A DNA stretch of 64,000 bases from Candidatus Marispirochaeta associata (GCA_001749745.1 JWTM01000292.1:62001-126000); one strand, 5' to 3'; shown: positions 32,951-42,717, numbered from the stretch's first letter. Translations and numbers: made by a program. Notes: a model not told the origin generated them from the sequence alone.

Positions 32951-33094
32951 TCAACTAATCAGAGCCACATTTCCATCCCACGCTGACCCCGCCACAGCCT
33001 CCTTCAGGGAGCTGTCCAGGGTAACCAGGGCGAGGTCGTAGAAATAAGCCAGTCCCGCCAGATAACAATCGGTAACCTGTCGGTAGCCGTGCAT
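32951..33094 (-). pseudogene. 3' fragment of a second vapC gene (left copy of a direct repeat)
   Basis: The frame reads MHGYRQVTDCYLAGLAYF, then DLALVTLDSSLKEAV and NVALIS before TGA. It matches the last ~47 codons of the intact VapC at 42.3 kb almost base for base, up to the stop. Homology ends abruptly at 33094/33095, where transposase-like DNA begins. It and the intact copy bracket the AT-rich island. Confidence 0.8.
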
Positions 33095-33138
33095 GTCAAT
33101 ATAGATGACGCATCTACTATGGAAGAAGGAGTCATCTA

Positions 33139-33667
33139 ATGCAGTATAGTTCCGGCATGAAAGCAACAATCATAAAAAGGATTCTCCCTCCCAATGAAGA
33201 ATCAGTAACAGTCGTCAATCAAGAGACAGGGGCCAGTGCCCAGACGCTGTACAACTGGAAAAAACAGGCAGCAGAAGGTATGCTTGATAACGAAGCGAGT
33301 GCTCTTCTCCCCAATGACCGCAAACCGGGAGAAAAGCTTACCTTACTCCTGGAAAGCAAAGGACTAGATCGGGAGAGTCGAGGAGAATGGCTAAGGTCAC
33401 GCGGTTTGCACTCAGAACATCTTCCCCAATGGGAACAGGAAATGAAGAGCTGCAGGAACTGATCCTGGAGCTGTGACTCATCGACAAAAGCTCTGCCGAG
33501 AGGAACCCGAGGGCGCCGGGAAAGCTTCCCATCCAGTTGGAACCGCCGCCCTCTACCTCTTTCCGGTAGGAGCTTTACCTGTTTCCAGAATCGAAGTATT
33601 GGCGTTGGCAAAAGGAAGCGTCGAAGCAGGTTCCAGATTTCCCTACTCCGGTAAAGCGGCGACATAA
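33139..33667 (+). mobile_element. Degenerate transposase gene (IS remnant)
   Basis: The first part (33139-33462) encodes an HTH transposase-like protein: SSGMKATIIKRILPPNEES, then ETGASAQTLYNWKKQAAEG and LHSEHLPQWEQE. Beyond 33462 the frame is lost, and only a short scrambled frame (33473-33667) continues. Terminal inverted repeats are not visible. The insertion abuts the truncated vapC repeat, so this element may have driven the rearrangement. Confidence 0.7.
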
Positions 33668-34073
33668 TCCTCTGGCACTGCCCGAAGCATTTAGCAACAA
33701 GCCTCTGGGCTCTATCTTGAGGATCTTGATCTTTAATTGAAGATGGTTACGGTGGAGGTAGCTTCGAATCTTTTTTAACTGTATTTACCATCTTTAGACG
33801 GGAATCTGTACGATGTTCTATGCAGACAGGCTACCTAAGGTAGGAATTTGTTGGGCGGCGAATGATCTGCTCTATAAGGCTTCATGTAAGAGTATTTAAC
33901 AAGGTTCAACTGCGATAAAAGCAAAGTAAAATCGGGTAAACCCTATCTCTAATGCTACTCTATACTATTTCTACGGTCGTTGGTTCTGCCGGCAAGCCAA
34001 TGATAATTTACAATTGACTCCAAACTGAATCTTTATCAAGAGAAGGGGAGTCAAAAACTGAAGGAGTTTCGTT
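33668..34073. other. 406-bp non-coding region upstream of the sugar island
   Basis: No gene is visible on either strand. The sequence is AT-rich and contains a possible -10 (TATACT at 33960-33965) without a convincing -35. The SD AAGGAG just before 34074 serves the binding-protein gene. I see no clear operator for the AraC-type regulator. Confidence 0.4.
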
Positions 34074-35381
34074 ATGAAAAATGCATTACTTTGTGGGGTC
34101 TTTGCTCTGTTGATAGTGTGTTTTGGCTATGCAGCAGGCGAGAGTGAGAAAGCGGAAAGTGAGGAGAAAACTCTTGTCTTCTGGTCTCACTATGGCCAAT
34201 CACCACCATTTGTTCAAGCTTTTGCCGACACGGCAAACGAGATACTACCGACAATTGGGTATGATAATGTAAAAGTAAAAGCAGAGGTTATCGAATATGA
34301 TGGATATATGACCAAGTACCAGAGCGCATTTAGTGCAGGCGAAGGTCCCGATATCTTCGTTGGTAGAGCTCGGAACTGGGCTTTAGAAGGAGGCGTTAAT
34401 CCTGTTGCTGCACCGCTCCCTGCGGATGTTGAAAAGACAATAGATGAACAGATTGCACCAATGTTTAAGGCTCAAGGAGTAGTGGATGGCAAACGGTATG
34501 GTTGGGCAGTCGAGGGTGCGATGCTTCTTCTTTATTACAATAAAGACCATTTTGAAGAAGTCGGTCTTGATCCGAATAATCCGCCTCTTACAGTGGATGA
34601 ATTCACAAAGGCAGCTATACAACTTACTCGCCGTGACTCCGAAGGAAATATAGAACGTTCCGGCTACATGCCGCGCTTCCTTGGTGGCGGTGGCGGAGTT
34701 GGTGGCAAGTATACACCCTTTGTCCATATTTTTGGTGGAAGGGTAGTTTCCCCCGATTATTCAACTGCTCAAGGTTATATAAATGGTCCAAATTCTTTAG
34801 CTTCATTCCAGTGGTACTATGATCTTGTGTACAAACACAAGGTAGTTAATCTCGCCTTCGAACGACCCGAGCCTGCCTTTCAACAGGGGCTCACTTCGAT
34901 GATTTTCCGGGAGCAGTGGTTTGAGGCAGATACTTCGAGCAAAGCGCCGGATATCAACTTTGGTGTTGCTCCATTTATCATTGAGAAAGAAAGCATAACC
35001 GCAGCGGGCTGGGACCAGTCATGGACCTACATGATAAATAACAACTCGGAGTACCGAGAGATTTGCTTCGAACTCTTCAAAGCAATGCAAACTCGGGAAG
35101 CCGATCTTTCACTTCATCAACCGGCGGGATATCCACCAGTGTTAAAGGATACCCTGCAAAATCCAAATGACTTCTACAGAAAACTCCGCTGGTTCGGAGC
35201 AATGAAAGAGGAACTAAACCTAAATAAGCAAGCTCCTCCATTCTATGACTTTGCCGAGTGGCCTAAGAGCCAGGGAATAATGGGAGATGCGGTATCGGAA
35301 GTTGTACAAGGGGCTGATCCGAAGGAGACAATAGATAGTGCGGCAGAACGGATCGATGAGCTCCTTGCTGGCGGGCTCTAG
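34074..35381 (+). CDS. Sugar ABC transporter substrate-binding protein (second importer)
   Basis: A 435-residue exported binding protein with signal ALLCGVFALLIVCFGYAAGE and an acidic start of the mature part. Segments such as LVFWSHYGQSPPF, GPDIFVGRARNWA and MLLLYYNKDHFEEVG are typical of carbohydrate family-1 binders. The gene body is clearly AT-richer than the first importer's. Followed by two permeases and glycan enzymes, so the substrate is probably an oligosaccharide or glycoside released outside the cell. Confidence 0.88.
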   Translation: MKNALLCGVFALLIVCFGYAAGESEKAESEEKTLVFWSHYGQSPPFVQAFADTANEILPTIGYDNVKVKAEVIEYDGYMTKYQSAFSAGEGPDIFVGRARNWALEGGVNPVAAPLPADVEKTIDEQIAPMFKAQGVVDGKRYGWAVEGAMLLLYYNKDHFEEVGLDPNNPPLTVDEFTKAAIQLTRRDSEGNIERSGYMPRFLGGGGGVGGKYTPFVHIFGGRVVSPDYSTAQGYINGPNSLASFQWYYDLVYKHKVVNLAFERPEPAFQQGLTSMIFREQWFEADTSSKAPDINFGVAPFIIEKESITAAGWDQSWTYMINNNSEYREICFELFKAMQTREADLSLHQPAGYPPVLKDTLQNPNDFYRKLRWFGAMKEELNLNKQAPPFYDFAEWPKSQGIMGDAVSEVVQGADPKETIDSAAERIDELLAGGL

Positions 35382-35432
35382 GGGATATAGATTTTTTAGT
35401 AAACAATAAAAAATCATTTTAATAAGCGGTAT

Positions 35433-35458
35433 TTCACGGGTGCTGCGGCACCCGTGAA
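35433..35458 (+). other. Intercistronic hairpin after the second binding-protein gene
   Basis: TTCACGGGTGC (35433-35443) and GCACCCGTGAA (35448-35458) form an 11-bp perfect stem with the loop TGCG. It is not followed by a T run. Its position between the binding-protein and permease genes is the same as in the 12-16 kb operon, where it probably sets the expression ratio. Confidence 0.6.
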
Positions 35459-35494
35459 TCTTAGAGTAGAAGAACCGCATAAAGGATGTGGCCA

Positions 35495-36379
35495 ATGAGA
35501 ATTAAGAACTTAGAACACTACTCATTGTATGGGTATGTGTTTGTTTTACCCGCAGCATTATACTTCTGTGCAGTATTTTTATACCCAATTTTACTTGGCC
35601 TTTGGAATTCATTCCATACAGTTAATATTATTGCCGGTACTCGAACCTTTGTGGCATTTCAGAATTACAGCCGTCTCTTTGAATCCACAAATTTTGCCAA
35701 GAGCGTTCAGATCACTTTTCGTTATCTGCTCGTAGTTGTCCCGACAGTCACTGTCCTTGCACTGTTGATTGCTGGCACCATAACCGGTTATAGACGACAA
35801 TCCTTCAATGTGTGTTCAGCAATTTTCTTTCTCCCCTTGGTATCATCAATGGTCGCTGCAGGTATGGCATGGCTTTGGCTTCTAAATCCGAATCTTGGGC
35901 TTGTAAACAACCTGCTTCATGCAATAAATATAAATGGCCGATTCTTATGGTTCACATCTTCCGATACTGCACTTTTATCAGTAGAGATTGTAGGAGTTTG
36001 GACCAGGTTCGGCCTTGATGTTTTAATTCTTTCTACAGCCGTCCTTGGGGTACCTGCAGATCTCTACGAATCTGCTTCAATCGATGGGGCTTCTGAAGTA
36101 CGAAAATTCTTTGGTATAACCATTCCATTAATCAACCCGCAAATCGTAATGATCTTAACCCTGGAAACGATCTTTGCGGTTCGGTCCTTTGGTCATATTA
36201 ATGCAACAACCGGTGGCGGCCCCGCAGGGGCAACAAAGACTGTTATCGTATATATGGTGAAGGATCTGTTCCATCTCAACTATGGAGCAGCATGTGCAGT
36301 TACAGTTTTGGTTATTCTTTTTCTATTCTTAATAAGTCTCGTACAACGTTGGCTGTTAAGAAAAGAAATCCAGTATTAG
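35495..36379 (+). CDS. Sugar ABC transporter permease (MalF/UgpA type)
   Basis: An inner-membrane protein of 294 residues with six helices and an EAA loop (LYESASIDGASEVRKFFGIT). The start at ATG 35495 is preferred because AAAGGA lies 7 bases upstream; the in-frame ATG at 35486 is too close to that site. It pairs with the next gene to form the channel. Confidence 0.88.
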   Translation: MRIKNLEHYSLYGYVFVLPAALYFCAVFLYPILLGLWNSFHTVNIIAGTRTFVAFQNYSRLFESTNFAKSVQITFRYLLVVVPTVTVLALLIAGTITGYRRQSFNVCSAIFFLPLVSSMVAAGMAWLWLLNPNLGLVNNLLHAININGRFLWFTSSDTALLSVEIVGVWTRFGLDVLILSTAVLGVPADLYESASIDGASEVRKFFGITIPLINPQIVMILTLETIFAVRSFGHINATTGGGPAGATKTVIVYMVKDLFHLNYGAACAVTVLVILFLFLISLVQRWLLRKEIQY

Positions 36380-36393
36380 CATAGGCGAAATCA

Positions 36394-37266
36394 ATGGGAC
36401 TGATAAATAGAATCACGATACCGAAATTTCTTTTTAACCTTATAGTGGTGCTTGCTGCACTTTTTGTCTTGGTTCCCTTTCTTGTTATATTGCTCACTTC
36501 GTTTAAGACGATGCCAGAGTTGAATGATGTTGCCGGACGAAGTTTGATGCGCCGCATTCTACCAGACGACATAACTAATCTGAATAATTATTGGGCGCTG
36601 CTAAACGGTGAGGCCGAACAACTGAATGGAATATCCTTTCTAGTATTTATATTCAATTCTTTAATTGTTGTAGTGGTCTCCTTGCTGCCATCGGTCTTCT
36701 TTTCTGTAAGCGCGGGCTATGGATTAGCACGGTACAGGTTTCCATTCAAAAAATTATTCTTTTTCTTTTTTCTCGGAATTTTAATGATCCCTATGGAAAT
36801 GGTGAGCATACCTCTTTATCAGGTCCTTGCCTCTCTCATGCTCACAAATACATACTTGGGCATCATGATTCCAGGTATGATTTCTGCATTTGGGATATTT
36901 ATGATGTATGAGGTGCTGGGGGTTATTCCCCAGGATTATATAGACTATGGACGAATTGAAGGTGCAAATGAGTTCGTGATCTTTTTCCGTCTAATAGCTC
37001 CTATGGCGAAAGGATCCATTTTTACTTTTATGCTTATAAAATTTCTGTGGACTTGGAACGATTATTTCTGGCCCTATCTTGTTATACGAACAGAAGAGAT
37101 GAAAACAATACCTGTTGCCCTTTCAAAATTTACAAATGATCTCTTTCAAGTGTGGCCTCAACTTACCGCTGCCCTTGTCTTAAGTATCCTGCCGACCTTT
37201 ATTCTCTTTATCTCTTCCCGGCGATTTATTGTAAGAGGAATCGCCAATATTGGGATTAAAGGGTAA
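36394..37266 (+). CDS. Sugar ABC transporter permease (MalG/UgpE type)
   Basis: A 290-residue inner-membrane protein with six helices. The EAA-like loop is YIDYGRIEGANEFVIFFRLI, and the end RGIANIGIKG matches the MalG-type C-terminus. It lies 14 bases after the first permease. No ATPase is encoded in the island, so a shared MsmK-like ATPase elsewhere is expected. Confidence 0.88.
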   Translation: MGLINRITIPKFLFNLIVVLAALFVLVPFLVILLTSFKTMPELNDVAGRSLMRRILPDDITNLNNYWALLNGEAEQLNGISFLVFIFNSLIVVVVSLLPSVFFSVSAGYGLARYRFPFKKLFFFFFLGILMIPMEMVSIPLYQVLASLMLTNTYLGIMIPGMISAFGIFMMYEVLGVIPQDYIDYGRIEGANEFVIFFRLIAPMAKGSIFTFMLIKFLWTWNDYFWPYLVIRTEEMKTIPVALSKFTNDLFQVWPQLTAALVLSILPTFILFISSRRFIVRGIANIGIKG

Positions 37267-37323
37267 TGGGCAAATTTGTTCTACTGGATCAGGAAAAATT
37301 ATTGAGAATTAGGAGTTGAGAGA

Positions 37324-39108
37324 ATGGCTGAACAGTGTATAGGGAATCTGGATCAAGAAATACATAATGAAGAGTATCATTCACCATTTGAAAAACCACG
37401 ATTTACTTCACAAAATCTGTTTTTCACCGGGAATAGAAAAATAGAGAGCTTAAACGGTACTTGGTACTTTGCTCTTGATCAATACGATACAGGGCTTCGT
37501 TCCGGCTGGTTTAACGTGGAGTGTCGTAACACCGCAGAAAAAAATCCTTACGATTACTCTCTTGATCAGGGCGATTGCATAGAGATTCCTTCTTGCTGGA
37601 ATATGGTGAAACCGGAGTATTTCTATTATGAAGGATCGGCATGGTACGCCCGAAGTTTTCCTTATAAACCTAAGTCACCAGGTGAACGCGTAATGCTTCA
37701 TATAGGCGCGGCAAATTATGAGTGTAAAGTTTTTCTAAATGGAATTTTTCTAGGCAGCCATCTAGGCGGATCAACTCCCTTTGCTGTGGAGCTTTCACAG
37801 TGGCTGCAAGAGGAAAACTGGTTGCAGCTTGTAGTAAATAATGAACGTACCCTTGATCGTGTTCCTATGCGGAATACCGACTGGTTCAATTATGGGGGAA
37901 TCTATAGGGATGTCTCCCTATTTCGCCTCCCCAACGAGTATCTTAAGGATTTTCGGATTTTCCTTTTACCTGATAATACGTATAGCCAGATAGTTGTAGA
38001 AACCGCAGTTTCTGATTCCAAGGCGAACGACTTTGTAATAGTGACGATTTCTGATCTTGGGGTTGAAGAGAATATCAATCTTAAGGATGGAACAGGATCC
38101 CTCCAGTTCCCATGTACTCCCGAACTTTGGAGCCCCGAAACACCCAAACTCTACGAAGTAAAAGTACGGTACAAGCAAGACCAGGTTACTGATTATGTTG
38201 GATTTAGACAGATAGCCGTAAAGAATGAAGCGATAGAGTTGAACGGAGAACCAATTTTCCTACGAGGGATAAGTGTACATGAAGATGACTGGAAGAAAGG
38301 AAAGTGTTCATCGGAAGAGAACATAAAGTGTCGCTTTGCCCATGCGAAGGAGCTCGGGTGTAACTTTGTTCGTCTTGCCCATTATCCTCACTCAGAATTG
38401 GCTCCAAAAATAGCTGATCGCATGGGCTTGCTCCTCTGGGAAGAGATCCCTGTCTATTGGGCTATCGATTTTTCCAATCCTGCTACCTTCGCTGATGCCG
38501 AAAATCAATTGCTTGAATTAATCAGTCGGGATATGAATCGTTCAAGTGTGATAATTTGGTCTGTCGGAAATGAAAATGCTGACACCGAAGAGCGGCTTCA
38601 CTTTATGAGTTCCCTTGTCAGTATGGCTCGACAGAAAGACCCCACCAGGCTGATCTCTGCAGCATGTCTTATTAACCATGAAAATCGGCGTATTGAAGAC
38701 AGACTTGAAAAACATCTTGATGTCATTGGTATAAATGAATATTACGGCTGGTATATTCCCGATTTTAATGAATGGGAAGAGCTTCTTTCCAATTCCAATC
38801 CAAAAAAACCGGTGGTGGTGAGTGAAACCGGGGCTGGAGCGAAAAGCGGCCATCATGGTCCTGAGGATGAGCTTTTCACTGAAGAAAATCAGGCAGATGT
38901 ATATCGTAAGCAAATACGTAGTATTGATGAGAGCTCGTTAATCCATGGGATGACCCCATGGGTTCTCTATGATTTTCGTACCCCAAAAAGGCAAAACAAG
39001 TTTCAGCTGGGCTTTAATCGAAAAGGATTGATTGATTCAGATAAATCCACGAAAAAAATGGCCTTCTACGTACTTCAGACATACTACCGGAAAAGGCTCA
39101 AAAGGTAA
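37324..39108 (+). CDS. Glycoside hydrolase family 2 enzyme (beta-glucuronidase/galactosidase-like)
   Basis: A 594-residue protein with the GH2 order: N-terminal sugar-binding jelly roll (residues ~20-190, with LNGTWYFALDQYD and CWNMV), an immunoglobulin-like domain, and a C-terminal TIM barrel. The acid/base is the second Glu region of IIWSVGNENAD and the nucleophile is in VVVSETGAGAKSG. NFVRLAHYPHSE is also typical. Length is that of beta-glucuronidases rather than LacZ (~1020). No signal peptide is evident, so it acts inside the cell on imported disaccharides. Confidence 0.88.
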   Translation: MAEQCIGNLDQEIHNEEYHSPFEKPRFTSQNLFFTGNRKIESLNGTWYFALDQYDTGLRSGWFNVECRNTAEKNPYDYSLDQGDCIEIPSCWNMVKPEYFYYEGSAWYARSFPYKPKSPGERVMLHIGAANYECKVFLNGIFLGSHLGGSTPFAVELSQWLQEENWLQLVVNNERTLDRVPMRNTDWFNYGGIYRDVSLFRLPNEYLKDFRIFLLPDNTYSQIVVETAVSDSKANDFVIVTISDLGVEENINLKDGTGSLQFPCTPELWSPETPKLYEVKVRYKQDQVTDYVGFRQIAVKNEAIELNGEPIFLRGISVHEDDWKKGKCSSEENIKCRFAHAKELGCNFVRLAHYPHSELAPKIADRMGLLLWEEIPVYWAIDFSNPATFADAENQLLELISRDMNRSSVIIWSVGNENADTEERLHFMSSLVSMARQKDPTRLISAACLINHENRRIEDRLEKHLDVIGINEYYGWYIPDFNEWEELLSNSNPKKPVVVSETGAGAKSGHHGPEDELFTEENQADVYRKQIRSIDESSLIHGMTPWVLYDFRTPKRQNKFQLGFNRKGLIDSDKSTKKMAFYVLQTYYRKRLKR

Positions 39109-39151
39109 GAAAAGAAAATACCCCCCCTCGCTTCAAAAAAGAGGAAAGGAG

Positions 39152-41041
39152 ATGAATGTGCAGACTATTATTGCGCTTGCTGAAGATCTATTAACACAGT
39201 GGATGGATCAGCTTATTGAACTACAACTCAAGGATAATGCTTTTAAGGGCCTTGATGGAGGTATCCTTTGTCCCGGGTGCTCAAGAATTCATGGCCGTTC
39301 TTTGGATGCGATCTATCCTTTTATGTATCGAGCACAAGAAAGCGGGGATGAACGGTACATTGATGCTGCTCGCTCCCTCTTCCGTTGGTCTTCCAAGGTC
39401 AGTTTTTCTAATGGAGCGTGGGAGAATGATGTTGCAATAAGTCGATGGCGGGGTATTACTGTCTTTGGAACAATCTCTTTAGCTGAAGCGCTAAAATTTC
39501 ATGGAGACCTTCTTACTCCGGAGGAGAAAAAGATATGGTTTAATAGACTGGAACAAGCCGCAAATTTTCTGTTTGAGAATATTCATATTGATACCAGTGT
39601 AATAAACTATCCCATTACTGCAATATACGCATTTGCCCTCGCAGGTGAACTTTTGTCCGCTCCCCGGTTTACAAAAAAAGCGTTTGAACTACGTTCTCAA
39701 TGTCTTGCTTATTTTACAGAAGGAAATCGCTTTATTTTTGGAGAGGGGCATCAAAAGAGGACGCCATCTCCAAAGGGGTGTTATCCAATAGATATAGGGT
39801 ATAATGTCGAAGAATCCCTTCCTGCACTTACACTCTACGGCCTTATGGTTAATGATCTTGAAATCCTTGAACGAGTAATTACGACGATAAAGGTTCATCT
39901 TGACTTTATGCTTCCCGACGGAGCCTGGGACAACAGTTGGGGTAGTCGTTGCTACAAGTGGACCTATTGGGGTAGTAGAACTACAGACGGGAGCCTTCCT
40001 GTCCTTGGACTTCTTAGTCGTATTGAACCAGAGCTTTTTGAACCGGCCCTTAGAAATCTTCGTTTGTTATCCCGGTACACAAAAAACGGTTTGTTAAGCG
40101 GACACCATCCTGAGGCGGGTATTGAGCCATGCATTCACCATACGATAAGCCATAGTAAGGGACTTGCCCTCTTTCTGAATTATCAGAAGGAAGAGTGGAA
40201 CGAGCCACCTCCAGCTATATTGTTTAATTCTATTTCTGATAACAATAAACTCAATAGGAATCTTACATCCGATGCAGCATCGTCTAATTTAAAGATAGTG
40301 AACTTAGACGAGAGACCCGATGGTGTTGTCTTTTACCCTGAGAACCAAACTTATATTATTCATCGCGCTGCCTGGCGAAGTACCATAACAGGGTACGATC
40401 AATCATTTGATGATAATAAGATTAATAGTGGCAATGGGATGACTTTGCTTTGGCACAAGTTAACTGGTCCGTTAATCACAGCGAGTTTGCGTAACTACAT
40501 GTTGATAGAGCCGCATAATATGCAAGTTCCATTTGAAGTGGAGGACCGGCCACTTACTCCTCGTATCGAGTGTTACCATAATGACACGATATATAGTACA
40601 ATCAATGATTATGCAGCATCAATTAATCACATTCAAGATAAAGAATCTTTTAATTTCAAAATACAGAGCAGATTACTTGATGCTTTGTGCAATGGTCCAA
40701 CTGGTTATGATTTGTATGGGCTCATTGAATATCTATTTACTGAAAATGCTGTCCAAATTATCTTTTCGAATAATACCACGATTGATATGCGTTCATTTAA
40801 ACTAGTTTTACCAATCATTAGTGCCCAAAGTGAATCGTACTCAATTCAAGACCCTTCTGAAATAACGATACACAAGAAGAAGTGCTCTGTCACTGTCTCA
40901 ACAAACGGAAAAATCCAACTTTCAGATATAGGTTCTAATCGATTTTTTAATTTTGTTCCCGGATTTGAAGCTATAGAAATTCAAATAATACCCACAAACA
41001 CTACCGATAAGCTAATTACTACAATCAAGTGCAATGGTTAG
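39152..41041 (+). CDS. Putative glycan-active enzyme of unknown family (alpha-toroid-like)
   Basis: About 629 residues. The N-terminal ~370 residues are helical with spaced aromatic motifs such as RIHGRSLDAIYPFMYRA, SNGAWENDVAISRWRGI and GAWDNSWGSRCYKWTYWGSR, reminiscent of (alpha/alpha) toroid lyases and unsaturated-glycan hydrolases. The C-terminal ~250 residues look beta-rich. I cannot name a family. The start may be ATG 39152 or GTG 39158; AAGGAG sits immediately before 39152 and gives better spacing for the GTG. It is co-transcribed with the GH2 gene, so the pair probably dismantles one polysaccharide. Confidence 0.55.
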   Translation: MNVQTIIALAEDLLTQWMDQLIELQLKDNAFKGLDGGILCPGCSRIHGRSLDAIYPFMYRAQESGDERYIDAARSLFRWSSKVSFSNGAWENDVAISRWRGITVFGTISLAEALKFHGDLLTPEEKKIWFNRLEQAANFLFENIHIDTSVINYPITAIYAFALAGELLSAPRFTKKAFELRSQCLAYFTEGNRFIFGEGHQKRTPSPKGCYPIDIGYNVEESLPALTLYGLMVNDLEILERVITTIKVHLDFMLPDGAWDNSWGSRCYKWTYWGSRTTDGSLPVLGLLSRIEPELFEPALRNLRLLSRYTKNGLLSGHHPEAGIEPCIHHTISHSKGLALFLNYQKEEWNEPPPAILFNSISDNNKLNRNLTSDAASSNLKIVNLDERPDGVVFYPENQTYIIHRAAWRSTITGYDQSFDDNKINSGNGMTLLWHKLTGPLITASLRNYMLIEPHNMQVPFEVEDRPLTPRIECYHNDTIYSTINDYAASINHIQDKESFNFKIQSRLLDALCNGPTGYDLYGLIEYLFTENAVQIIFSNNTTIDMRSFKLVLPIISAQSESYSIQDPSEITIHKKKCSVTVSTNGKIQLSDIGSNRFFNFVPGFEAIEIQIIPTNTTDKLITTIKCNG

Positions 41042-41994
41042 CTTTTTTTCCAGGGAATTGGAATATCTAATTCCCTGTGCTTATAATCAGGAGTACTAGC
41101 ATCTACTCTCTTATTCAATACATATTCAGTTGGGAGTACGAAATCTCCTTCTATCAGCACATCTTTACATATTCTATCTCGTTCTCTCGATAAAAATTCT
41201 CCAGGAGACACTCCAATACTTTCCTTGAAAACGCGTGTAAAATGATGAATATTCCTGAACCCGACTAAGTTGGAGATATCCCTGAGGCCTAAATCTGTTT
41301 CAGCGATATAATGACATGCACGATGAATCCGGCAATTGCGAATATATTGAATAATTGTACAATCAAAATATTCCTTAAATTTTCGATTTACATAGCGGTA
41401 GGAGAATCCAATTTTATCTTCCAGTTCTTTCATGGTAAAATAGCGATCACAATGTTTATGAATAAATTCTTGTACAGAATTTACTAATTGATCTTCAACT
41501 TTGGATATAATTTTTATCTGCTTTTCTTCCGATATGGATGAAGAAATCTGGGAGTATCGAATTAGCCTAAAAAGCATTAGTTTCATTAAGCTTCTGCAAA
41601 TATCCTGGTATAGTATTTCTTTTCTTTCCCCCTCCTTTCTAATCGCTTCAAGAAGCTGCTTTATTTCCTGGTTCTTAAATCTGTAGACATTGTTTATACC
41701 TTTACAAACACTATCAAGTTTCTCATCTAAAACTTCAAACTTTGTATCTAGAGTACGAACATATGTTTTCGTACTATGCTTCATAGCATGTACTTGATTG
41801 GGACGGATAAAGAAGAGCGTGTCAGCCTGAAAAGGGTAGACTGTAGGTTCTATATAAAATTGTCCATTTCCTTTAACTATGTAGACTATTTGGTAAAATG
41901 GGTGTGAATGAGGCTCAAGCTGGTGTGTTTTATAATAATCAAAGCGGGCAATCCAAAGACTAATAACGGACGTTTCGATTTCCTGGCTAACCAT
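41038..41994 (-). CDS. AraC family transcriptional regulator
   Basis: A 318-residue regulator with an N-terminal cupin-like sensor (LEPHSHPFYQIVYIVKGNGQ) and a C-terminal pair of helix-turn-helices (FTMKELEDKIGFSYRYVNRK and DISNLVGFRNIHHFTRVFKE, then GVSPGEF). It probably activates the adjacent sugar genes in response to an imported sugar. Its 3' end overlaps the convergent glycan enzyme gene by 4 bases. It is transcribed towards that gene. Confidence 0.88.
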   Translation of the reverse strand: MVSQEIETSVISLWIARFDYYKTHQLEPHSHPFYQIVYIVKGNGQFYIEPTVYPFQADTLFFIRPNQVHAMKHSTKTYVRTLDTKFEVLDEKLDSVCKGINNVYRFKNQEIKQLLEAIRKEGERKEILYQDICRSLMKLMLFRLIRYSQISSSISEEKQIKIISKVEDQLVNSVQEFIHKHCDRYFTMKELEDKIGFSYRYVNRKFKEYFDCTIIQYIRNCRIHRACHYIAETDLGLRDISNLVGFRNIHHFTRVFKESIGVSPGEFLSRERDRICKDVLIEGDFVLPTEYVLNKRVDASTPDYKHRELDIPIPWKKS

Positions 41995-42288
41995 TTACAA
42001 ATTATATCATAAACACATTCTTATTCATAATAAAGATTTCGAGAGTTGCATTATACCTTCTCCCAGGTTTGCGTTTTCTCAGGATTTGTTTCACGCTGAT
42101 ATTATACTAATTCATGGGAGTCAGTTATGAACTCAGGGAACAACCTAACGCAACAGCGATCAAACCGGACTTACTATTCCTGCATACACTGGTAAAAACA
42201 GACAGTGATTCCGTACACGAGATCAACCTGGCGCTCCGCTACTGACAAGAACAGTAAGAGGAATATCATGCGTGCACCGTGCAGGAGT
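41995..42288. other. Vestigial region containing a scrap of an ABC ATPase gene
   Basis: No intact gene. At about 42218-42245 the DNA encodes HEINLALRY followed by a stop, nearly the same bases as the H-loop region of the FepC-like gene at 31.82 kb (HDINLALRYSD). The rest shows no clear feature. This suggests a second copy of the importer region once lay here. Confidence 0.5.
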
Positions 42289-42430
42289 TCAACCGATCAG
42301 TGCAACATGTCCGTCCCACTCAGTACCCGCCACAGCCTCCTTCAGGGAGCTGTCCAGCGTAACCAGGGCGAGGTCGGAAAAATAAGCCAGTCCCGCCAGA
42401 TAGCAATCGGTAACCTGTCGGTAGCCGTGC
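42289..42430 (-). repeat. Direct repeat, right copy (3' end of vapC)
   Basis: This stretch matches 32951-33094 closely on the same strand. Together the two copies lie at either end of the ~9.2-kb AT-rich segment carrying the transposase remnant and the sugar island. Confidence 0.8.
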
Positions 42431-42717
42431 ATTAGATCGGCCGGAATCTCATGTTCAGTCATATCCCACACCGTATACAAGAAGCGATGATCTGAGTCCT
42501 TTGTCATTAGTTTCAATAAAGCCAATGCTTCCCGGGGAGTCTTCTTCTCATTTACAACCTTAGGATTGGAGGACAAGCGGATAAATCCTTTCTGAGTAAC
42601 GGAGCAGGTATGCCATGGTTCTCCTTTTCGAGCGACGAACCACTCAATCGCAACTCGGTGATGGATATGGTTCGGCCAAGCTAATGCAATCAATACATTC
42701 AGGTCCGGAAGGAACAC
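42289..42717 (-). CDS. vapC: VapC-type PIN domain toxin
   Basis: A complete 142-residue PIN toxin from GTG 42717. Acidic catalytic residues are seen in LPDLNVLIAL (D5), in the central VTQKGFIRL region and in QVTDCYLAGLA and VTLDSSL. Its start codon overlaps the antitoxin stop by one base (TAGTG), so translation is coupled. The 3' ~140 bases are duplicated at 32.95 kb. Confidence 0.85.
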   Translation of the reverse strand: MFLPDLNVLIALAWPNHIHHRVAIEWFVARKGEPWHTCSVTQKGFIRLSSNPKVVNEKKTPREALALLKLMTKDSDHRFLYTVWDMTEHEIPADLMHGYRQVTDCYLAGLAYFSDLALVTLDSSLKEAVAGTEWDGHVALIG

